A stretch of 12,502 nucleotides of DNA from Deinococcus sp. GTDB taxonomy: Bacteria > Deinococcota > Deinococci > Deinococcales > Deinococcaceae. The stretch's first letter is position 1. The number at the start of each line of letters is the position of its first letter. Of this stretch, positions 7,662-12,502 are shown piece after piece. Position numbers and translations under genes: made by a program. The stretch covers positions 1-12,502 of the forward strand of contig NZ_JANYGJ010000024.1 in NCBI RefSeq assembly GCF_025362455.1, written 5' to 3'. Under the pieces are notes generated by a model. It saw only the letters and a program-made list of their open reading frames with translations. It was not told the origin of the DNA and did no database searches.

Positions 7662-7702
7662 AGCTCCTCCCCCTTGAGGGGGGAGGCTGGGAGGGGGTGG
7701 GC
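7662..7702 (-). repeat. GC-rich palindromic intergenic repeat, copy 2
   Basis: This lies in the 192-bp gap between the two aminotransferase genes. The core hairpin is CCTCCCCC 7666-7673, loop TTGAG, GGGGGAGG 7679-7686, eight perfect pairs, followed by a second GGGAGGGGG block. Read on the minus strand it has the same order of blocks as copy 1 at 219-267. As RNA it would form a strong stem inside the operon transcript. It has no T-run, so it may cause partial termination, stabilise the upstream mRNA, or be a passive dispersed repeat. The rest of the gap holds an 11-bp palindrome, GTCAACTTGAC at 7730-7740, and no convincing promoter. Confidence 0.6.
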
Positions 7703-7761
7703 TTAACCGCCGTCACAGCGCGGCTCAACGTCAACTTGACAGTATTACGGGAATTGAACGT

Positions 7762-9093
7762 CTAGCCTTCCCCCATCGCCGCTGCCAGCGCCTCTCCCAG
7801 AATCGCCAGCCCCTCGTCCAGGTCACGGTCCTCGGCGGTCAGGGGCACCAGGATGCGGATCACGCTGGCGTACATTCCGGCCTTGAGCAGCAGCAGGCCA
7901 CGCTCGCGGGCCGCCTCGACGACGCGTTGGGCCAGCGCCGGGGCAGGTGTTTTGCTCGCCCGATCCTCGACTAACTCCATCGCCAGCATGGCGCCCAGGC
8001 CGCGCACCTCACCGATCTGGGGAAAGCGGGCGGCGAGGGCGTCCAGGCCGGATTTCAGGCGCTCACCCAGCCGCACCGCACGCGCCAGCAGATCGTCCTG
8101 ATCGAAGATGTCGAGCACCGCGTTGGCCGCCGCGCAGGCCAGCGGGTTGCCCGCGTAGGTGCCGCCCAGGCCGCCGGGGGCAGGCGCGTCCATCATCTCG
8201 GCCCGGCCCAGCACGCCGCTGATCGGCAGGCCGCCGCCGATGCTCTTGGCGAAGGGAATCAGGTCCGGTTCGGCGCCGCTGTGCTCGATGGCAAAGAAGG
8301 TGCCGGTGCGCCCGACACCGCTCTGCACCTCGTCGGCGATGAACACGATGCCGTGCTGGGTACAGAGTGTACGCAGTCCCTGCAAGAAGGCGGGCGGCAT
8401 CGGCAGGAACCCGCCCTCGCCCATCACCGGCTCGATGATGATGGCCGCCACCTGGGCAGCGTCCACGGTGGTTCGCAGTAGCTCGTGCAGCCGCTCCAGC
8501 GCGATTTCAGCCGTGACGCCCCGGTACTCGTAGGGCGCGGCGGCGTGATAGACCTCCGGCGCGAAGGGGCCGAAATTCTGCTTGTAGTAGCTGGCCTTGC
8601 CGGTCAGGGTCATGCCCATCAGGGTGCGCCCGTGAAACGAGTGGGTGAAGCTGATGACCGCCGGGCGACCCGTGTAGCTGCGGGCGATCTTGATGGCGTT
8701 CTCGGTGGCCTCGACGCCCGTGGTGAACAGCGCCGCCTTGACTGGCCCAGCAATCGGGGCACGCAGGGCCAGGCGGCGGCACAGGTCTATATAGCCGGGA
8801 TACATGGTGACCTGAAAACAGGTGTGCAGAAAGAGTTCGGCCTGCGCCTGCACGGCGGCGACCACGCGGGGATGATTGTGGCCCACGTTCAGCACGCCGA
8901 TGCCGCCCACGAAATCGAGGTATTCACGTCCGTCCACGTCCCATAGTCGGGCGTTCAGTGCCCGCGCCGTCACAATGGGGTGCGCGTTGGAGATGCCCCG
9001 CGCCACGTAGGTCTGACGGTCTTGCAGGTATCGGCTGGAGGGGTTGTCGCTGATCTGGGTTGAAGTGACAGGCGGGTGGTCTTGAACGGTCAT
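7762..9093 (-). CDS. gabT: 4-aminobutyrate aminotransferase
   Basis: This 443-residue cytoplasmic PLP enzyme transfers the amino group of GABA to 2-oxoglutarate, giving succinate semialdehyde and glutamate. It has the GabT pattern throughout: FVGGIGVLNVGHNHP (61-75), TTGVEATENAIKIAR (124-138), EPVMGEGG (221-228), ADEVQSGVGRTGTFFA (253-268), the PLP lysine Lys283 in FAKSIGGGLPISG, then APGGLGGTYAGNPLACAAA and VRGLGAM. Ile65, Glu226 and Val256 correspond by spacing to E. coli GabT Ile50, Glu211 and Val241, residues tied to GABA/glutamate handling. The ATG at 9093 has GAGGTG seven bases upstream. The gene follows the permease by 57 nt and is very likely co-transcribed with it. Among the two aminotransferases here this is the closer match to classical GabT. 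Use of 5-aminovalerate or other omega-amines is also possible. Confidence 0.9.
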   Translation of the reverse strand: MTVQDHPPVTSTQISDNPSSRYLQDRQTYVARGISNAHPIVTARALNARLWDVDGREYLDFVGGIGVLNVGHNHPRVVAAVQAQAELFLHTCFQVTMYPGYIDLCRRLALRAPIAGPVKAALFTTGVEATENAIKIARSYTGRPAVISFTHSFHGRTLMGMTLTGKASYYKQNFGPFAPEVYHAAAPYEYRGVTAEIALERLHELLRTTVDAAQVAAIIIEPVMGEGGFLPMPPAFLQGLRTLCTQHGIVFIADEVQSGVGRTGTFFAIEHSGAEPDLIPFAKSIGGGLPISGVLGRAEMMDAPAPGGLGGTYAGNPLACAAANAVLDIFDQDDLLARAVRLGERLKSGLDALAARFPQIGEVRGLGAMLAMELVEDRASKTPAPALAQRVVEAARERGLLLLKAGMYASVIRILVPLTAEDRDLDEGLAILGEALAAAMGEG

Positions 9094-9150
9094 ACGAATT
9101 CACCTCGGAGTGAGCGGCGTCTGGTTGTGGTGGGGACGTTCGGATGGAAA

Positions 9151-10581
9151 TTACAGTACGGCTTCCTCGTACTCGATGGGCACATGAACGTCGGGGGCGC
9201 CGCGCTTGAAGATGGCCCGCGTTACCAGGAACATGACCGGGCCACCCAGCAGCAGGCCACCGGCCAGTTTCAGGAAGCCCGGCCCCTCGCTGACGTAGGT
9301 GCTGTAGATGGCGATCAGGGTGATGGTGATGGGCAGCGCCGAGATGATCAGCACGCCGCTCAGGCCGCCCGCAATCTTGAAAGGCCGCCGCATGCGGGGC
9401 TCCTTGATTCTCAGGGCGATGAGGGCGGCGAACTGGAGCAGCAGACTCACTCCGTAGAGCATCACGGTGGTGACCGCCAGCGCCACGAAGGCCGAGGTGG
9501 CCAGCGCCGAATAGATGACGGCGCACAGGATGATCGAGACCACCGGGGTGCCGTACCTGGGGTGGCGGGCGGTCATGAAGGCGGGCAGGTACTTGTCGGC
9601 GGCCAGCGTCGCGGGGATGCGGCTGTTGCTCATAATCATGGCGTTGAACAGCCCCGCCGCGCAGAACATGCCGCCCAGCGCCACCCAGACGCCCAGCCAC
9701 TTGCCGCCGATGGCGGTGGCGAGTTCGGGAAACTTGGCGGTGTCGCCCCATGTGGTCCACTGCACGCCCGAACTCAGGCCCGCTAGCACCGGCAGCAGGT
9801 ACGCCAGCACCACCAGCGGCACGGCCAGGCGCATGGCCCTCGGAATCACCTTCAGCGGGTCTTTGATCTCTTCGAGCACGGTGCTCACGCTGTCCCAGCC
9901 CAGAAAGTTGTAGAGCACCACGAACAGACCGACCCCGAAAGCGCCCAGCAGGCCCGCCCCTGGCGGCGTGATCGGCCCCAGGAACGGCTTCGGATCGGCG
10001 CCCCACTTCAAAGCGGCCATCACGATCATCACGATGAACGGCGCGAAGACCATCGCGGCGAACAGTTTGCTGCTGTCGCCCACCGCGTGCGCGCCCCGGA
10101 TGTTGAGCAGCACGAAGGCCACGATCAGCGCCGCCACCACCAGCCAGTGCAGCAGCGGGTTGGTGTCCAGCACGGTGATCCCGAAGGCGAGCTTCAGGAA
10201 ACTGCTGGTGTAGTCGGCGAACAGCACCCCGAAACTGGCGGCGATGACCACCCCGTAGAGCCAGGAACTCCAGCCCTGCATGAAGCCCGCGAACGGCCCC
10301 AGGGCGCGTTTGACCCAGGCGTAGTAGCCGCCCGCCACCGGCATGGCGGTGGACAGTTCGGTGACCATCAGCACGGTGGGAATGCTGTAGATGAAGGGGG
10401 TCAGCAAGATCAGGATGATCGACATGCCCGGCGCGCTGGCGGCGATCAGCGGCTCGATGCCGAAGGCCCCGCCCGCCACCGCGAAATACACCACCATCAC
10501 CACGCCCCAGAGCCCCAGTTTCTTGACGTGAACAGGCGAGGAGGCGGCGCTGCTGGCTGAATCGGCGTTGGTCTGAATCAT
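9151..10581 (-). CDS. APC-superfamily permease, polyamine-transporter-like
   Basis: This integral membrane protein of 476 residues has about 12 hydrophobic segments. It begins KKLGLWGVVMVVYFAVAGG (20-38), with the unwound-helix glycines at AGGAFGIE (36-43). The blocks FIYSIPTVLMVTELST, AGGYYAWV, ALGPFAGFMQGW, YNFLGWDSVSTVLEEIKDP and GTPVVS follow the order and wording I recall for polyamine-uptake members of the LAT branch, including plant PUT/RMV1 carriers. It also resembles amino acid/GABA permeases in outline. It probably imports a polyamine or GABA by cation symport. The frame opens at a TTG (10614), but the ATG at 10581 has GAGAGG six bases upstream and removes an unlikely polar leader. 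It is the first gene of the minus-strand run and diverges from the regulator across 281 bp. Transporter class is firm; the substrate is inferred. Confidence 0.88.
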   Translation of the reverse strand: MIQTNADSASSAASSPVHVKKLGLWGVVMVVYFAVAGGAFGIEPLIAASAPGMSIILILLTPFIYSIPTVLMVTELSTAMPVAGGYYAWVKRALGPFAGFMQGWSSWLYGVVIAASFGVLFADYTSSFLKLAFGITVLDTNPLLHWLVVAALIVAFVLLNIRGAHAVGDSSKLFAAMVFAPFIVMIVMAALKWGADPKPFLGPITPPGAGLLGAFGVGLFVVLYNFLGWDSVSTVLEEIKDPLKVIPRAMRLAVPLVVLAYLLPVLAGLSSGVQWTTWGDTAKFPELATAIGGKWLGVWVALGGMFCAAGLFNAMIMSNSRIPATLAADKYLPAFMTARHPRYGTPVVSIILCAVIYSALATSAFVALAVTTVMLYGVSLLLQFAALIALRIKEPRMRRPFKIAGGLSGVLIISALPITITLIAIYSTYVSEGPGFLKLAGGLLLGGPVMFLVTRAIFKRGAPDVHVPIEYEEAVL

Positions 10582-10587
10582 ATTCGG

Positions 10588-10593
10588 CCTCTC
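10588..10593 (-). promoter_or_regulatory. Ribosome binding site that decides the permease start
   Basis: GAGAGG on the minus strand ends six bases before the ATG at 10581. This favours that start over the in-frame TTG at 10614. Confidence 0.6.
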
Positions 10594-10719
10594 AGGTGGT
10601 GGGGAGAAACGCAAAGATCAAAGGGCCTGACCGGGTGCGTCCCAGCCAGGCAGCCTCACACGCCAGCCGAACTCAACGTTCAGGAAGGCGGTGGCCGGGA
10701 TTGTCGGCGCGTCAGTTGT

Positions 10720-10736
10720 ATATGGATCAGCGGCAT
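10720..10736. promoter_or_regulatory. Candidate operator box A (ATATGGA-N5-GGCAT)
   Basis: One of two copies of ATATGGA-N5-GGCAT in the divergent control region. The other starts exactly 50 bp further on, at 10770. The copies agree at 12 of 17 positions, with all 12 in the two outer blocks. Box A lies just downstream of the candidate minus-strand -10, about where transcription would begin. A PucR-type protein is the obvious candidate ligand, by inference only. Confidence 0.4.
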
Positions 10737-10738
10737 TT

Positions 10739-10767
10739 TTCATAGTACGCCTTCAACCCCCCGGCAA
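10739..10767 (-). promoter_or_regulatory. Candidate promoter for the permease-gabT operon
   Basis: On the minus strand, TTGCCG (10762-10767) and TATGAA (10739-10744) are separated by 17 bp. Each matches four of six consensus bases for a housekeeping sigma factor. It sits in the AT-richest part of the gap, between boxes A and B. Transcription would start near 10732, giving a leader of about 150 nt. This is a weak match that cannot be confirmed by eye. Confidence 0.3.
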
Positions 10768-10769
10768 CG

Positions 10770-10786
10770 ATATGGAATCCAGGCAT
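10770..10786. promoter_or_regulatory. Candidate operator box B (ATATGGA-N5-GGCAT)
   Basis: Second copy of the motif found at 10720-10736, in the same orientation. It lies immediately upstream of the candidate -35 of the permease promoter. The 50-bp spacing is close to five helical turns, so a protein bound at both boxes could face the same side of the DNA. Confidence 0.4.
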
Positions 10787-10796
10787 AAAAAAGGTG

Positions 10797-10819
10797 GTAC
10801 TTTCTTGTGTCGAGAGTAC
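10797..10819. promoter_or_regulatory. Inverted repeat upstream of the PucR-type gene
   Basis: GTACTTTC (10797-10804) and GAGAGTAC (10812-10819) are inverted arms with one imperfect position and a 7-bp centre. The right arm overlaps TACAAT (10817-10822), a possible -10 for the regulator about 40 bp before its start. No good -35 is seen. It could be an autoregulatory site; the rest of the 281-bp divergent gap (10582-10862) shows no further clear element. Confidence 0.3.
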
Positions 10820-10862
10820 AATTCTGGTGATGAGATCCAGATGACCAGGCTCAGCGGTGCCG

Positions 10863-12502
10863 ATGCGGCTTTCTGACGTGCTGGCGCTGCCAGTCTGCCA
10901 GGGCGCCGAACTGGTCGGAATAGGCGCCGCCGACCTGACGCGGGAAGTCACGCTGGCCCACGTCATCGACGTGCCGCAGGCCGAGCGCTGGGTCGGTGGC
11001 CAGACGCTGCTGCTGACCACCGGGCTGTCGTGGCCGCGCAGCCGCGCCGCCTTGCGGGCCTTCGGGAAGCGCCTGGCCGCGCAGCAACCCGCCGCCGTGG
11101 TGCTGGTGGTGCCGGGGCCGCTGACGGCTTTTCCGCCGGAGGTGGCGCGGGCGCTGGGCGCAGCGGGGATTGCGGCGTTGACCCTGCCCTACGCCGTGCC
11201 GTTCGCGGCGGTGGTTCAGGCGGTGCATCAGGGCATCTTGCAGGAACAGTCGGCGGTTCTGGAGCGCAGCGAGGCGATTCACCGTGCCCTGACCCTGGCG
11301 GCCCTGGGCGGTGGGCTGGAAGACGTGGTAGACACCCTCTCGCTGCATCTGGGACGCCCGGCGATGCTGATCGGCACGGCGGGTCAACGGCTGCTGGGGG
11401 CGCCCGGTGCCCCCTTCCCAGCGGCTCAATTTCCAACCGCCCAGTTCCCAACCGCCCAGGCGCTGCGGCGGGCACTGAACCTGCCGGGATCGGCGCCCAG
11501 GGCCGTACCCGGCGGCGGGCTGCTCTTTCCGGTACTGGTCCACGGCGAGCGCTCCGGGGCGCTGTGGATCGGGGCGCTGTGGATCGGGGCAGGGTGGATC
11601 GGGGCAGGGTGGATAGGAACAGCGGCGGTAGACCAGGATGCGGCGCATCAAGCTACCGGTCTGGAGCGCCGCCAGGCACCGGGCAAAGTGCTCGGTGACG
11701 ATCTGGTGCGGCGATCTGCCGAGCACGCCTGCACCGTCGCCGCGCTGCTGCTGCTGGCCCGGCGCGATCTGGAGGCGCGGGAAGCCCAGCTCGGCTCGGC
11801 CTTTATCGACACCCTGCTCGAGGGGCGCTTCGTACCCGGCCCCGGTGCCCTGGACCGCGCCGGGCGGCTGGGCTTCGAGCGGCTGGACTTTGAGCGGCTG
11901 GGCTTCGAGCCACAGGGCGTCTATACCGTGTGTCTGCTCGACCTGCTCGAAGCGCTGCCGCTGACCGAGGCCGGGGTAATCCGCCGGGGACGGCTGGCCG
12001 GGGAACTCCGTGACGCCCTGGGCGCCCTGGGCACGCCGCCGCTGCTGAGTCCTGGCCTGGGACATATCTGGTTTTTGCTGCCGCATTCGGCAACCCAACC
12101 ACTGCTCACCCCTGAGCGCCTCTGGGCGCTGCTCTCAGCGCAGACCCAGGCGGTGGTGGGGCTGATCTACAGCCGCCCCAGGTTGGGGGCGGCGGGCGTG
12201 GCTCAGGGCCGCAACGAGGCGCTGAGCCTGGCCGCGCACGCCGCTGCGGGCACCGTCAAAGGCTACACCGAACTGCTGATTCCCCGTGCGCTCAGCGGCG
12301 ACACCGACGCCCAGCGCGACCTGACCGACGCCCTGCTGGGACCGCTGCGCTCGGTACGGGGCGGCTCGGCCCTGACCGAGACGCTGCGGGTGCTGTGCGC
12401 TTGCGGCTGGGCGCAGGACCGGGCCGCCGCCCAGCTCGGCATCCACAAGAACACCCTGCGCTACCGCATGGGCCGCGCCGAGGGGCTGACCGCCACCTCA
12501 CT
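10863..12502 (+). CDS. PucR-family transcriptional regulator (3' end cut by the window)
   Basis: 546 codons are visible and only the last few residues are missing. The N-terminal PucR domain spans about 1-125: RLSDVLALPVCQGAELVG, then HVIDVPQAERWVGGQTLLLTTGL, then the LPYAVPFAAVVQAV segment. A GAF/GGDEF-like middle part follows, and the C-terminal helix-turn-helix is at 500-546, with HKNTLRYRM at 529-537 as the recognition region. Such proteins are ligand-responsive regulators of purine, amine and amino acid catabolism; a PucR-type GabR is reported for the gabTDP genes of Corynebacterium glutamicum. Divergence from the permease-gabT operon suggests local control. The coding sequence holds three in-frame 15-bp tandem repeat tracts in or near the middle region. 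The ATG at 10863 has no clear Shine-Dalgarno; GTG at 10857, seven bases after an AGG, is an equal alternative. Confidence 0.87.
   Translation, partial: MRLSDVLALPVCQGAELVGIGAADLTREVTLAHVIDVPQAERWVGGQTLLLTTGLSWPRSRAALRAFGKRLAAQQPAAVVLVVPGPLTAFPPEVARALGAAGIAALTLPYAVPFAAVVQAVHQGILQEQSAVLERSEAIHRALTLAALGGGLEDVVDTLSLHLGRPAMLIGTAGQRLLGAPGAPFPAAQFPTAQFPTAQALRRALNLPGSAPRAVPGGGLLFPVLVHGERSGALWIGALWIGAGWIGAGWIGTAAVDQDAAHQATGLERRQAPGKVLGDDLVRRSAEHACTVAALLLLARRDLEAREAQLGSAFIDTLLEGRFVPGPGALDRAGRLGFERLDFERLGFEPQGVYTVCLLDLLEALPLTEAGVIRRGRLAGELRDALGALGTPPLLSPGLGHIWFLLPHSATQPLLTPERLWALLSAQTQAVVGLIYSRPRLGAAGVAQGRNEALSLAAHAAAGTVKGYTELLIPRALSGDTDAQRDLTDALLGPLRSVRGGSALTETLRVLCACGWAQDRAAAQLGIHKNTLRYRMGRAEGLTATS
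11415..11459 (+). repeat. In-frame 15-bp tandem repeat, tract 1 (three units)
   Basis: Three consecutive 15-bp units inside the regulator gene, starting at 11415, 11430 and 11445. They encode FPAAQ, FPTAQ and FPTAQ (residues 185-199). Units 2 and 3 differ at one base. The tract lies between the PucR domain and the middle domain, likely in a flexible linker. Confidence 0.8.
11556..11615 (+). repeat. In-frame 15-bp tandem repeat, tract 2 (four units)
   Basis: Four 15-bp units in the regulator gene, starting at 11556, 11571, 11586 and 11601. Units 1 and 2 are identical (GGGGCGCTGTGGATC); units 3 and 4 are near identical to each other. They encode GALWI twice and then GAGWI twice (residues 232-251). 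This sits where related proteins usually have a single short beta-strand with a G-x-L-x-x pattern. Confidence 0.85.
11865..11909 (+). repeat. In-frame 15-bp tandem repeat, tract 3 (three units)
   Basis: Three 15-bp units in the regulator gene, starting at 11865, 11880 and 11895. They encode RLGFE, RLDFE and RLGFE (residues 335-349). Units 1 and 3 are identical and unit 2 differs at two bases. The tract begins just after the AGRxG-type junction before the middle-domain strand that reads VYTVCLLDL. Confidence 0.8.

Noticed and set aside
6580..7677. Plus-strand open frame (365 codons) opposite the second aminotransferase
   Set aside because: Shadow of a well-supported gene; no family motifs or ribosome binding site.
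7730..7740. GTCAACTTGAC palindrome as an operator for the second aminotransferase
   Set aside because: An 11-bp palindrome can arise by chance, and no promoter is visible next to it on the minus strand.
10582..10614. TTG start for the permease at 10614
   Set aside because: The ATG at 10581 has a properly spaced GAGAGG and the usual short polar N-terminus.
11415..11909. CRISPR-like or mobile-element reading of the short repeats
   Set aside because: Units are 15 bp, contiguous without spacers and in frame with the coding sequence; there are no flanking inverted repeats or transposase.
10851..12098. Minus-strand open frame (415 codons) opposite the regulator
   Set aside because: Gln/Arg/Pro-rich antisense text; the plus strand carries complete PucR-domain and helix-turn-helix signatures.

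Overview
The window is GC-rich and densely coding. Codon choice and protein composition suggest a Deinococcus-like bacterium; this is an inference from general character, and no rRNA or marker gene is present to confirm it. Most of the window (about 314-10581) is a single minus-strand run of seven genes. It is headed by a divergently transcribed PucR-type regulator (10863 to the window end, plus strand) and closed at the other end by a convergent short-chain dehydrogenase whose last 48 codons are at 1-147.

In transcription order the minus-strand run is: an APC-superfamily permease resembling polyamine transporters (9151-10581); GabT (7762-9093); a 192-bp gap holding a palindromic repeat; a second class III aminotransferase (6142-7569); a GNAT acetyltransferase of the type elsewhere fused to a nitrilase (5384-6145); a YtcJ-like amidohydrolase (3828-5387); a GabD-like succinate-semialdehyde dehydrogenase (2351-3808); and a Tat-signal-bearing FAD oxidoreductase of the spermidine dehydrogenase family (314-2332). 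The central genes are tightly packed. Two junctions are GTGA start/stop overlaps and two others are gaps of 18-19 nt.

Read together, the genes describe uptake and oxidation of polyamines or GABA-type amines. The permease imports the amine, SpdH cleaves spermidine-type substrates, one or both aminotransferases remove the terminal amino group, and GabD sends succinate semialdehyde to succinate. A permease, GabT, GabD and a PucR-type regulator form a GABA-utilisation core. The GNAT/amidohydrolase pair and the second aminotransferase are less usual additions whose substrates are not apparent from sequence.

The most distinctive non-gene signals are: (i) three separate in-frame 15-bp tandem repeat tracts inside the regulator gene; (ii) two copies of ATATGGA-N5-GGCAT exactly 50 bp apart in the divergent control region, flanking a candidate promoter; and (iii) two related GC-rich palindromic intergenic repeats. 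No RNA genes, insertion sequences, CRISPR arrays or origins were seen.
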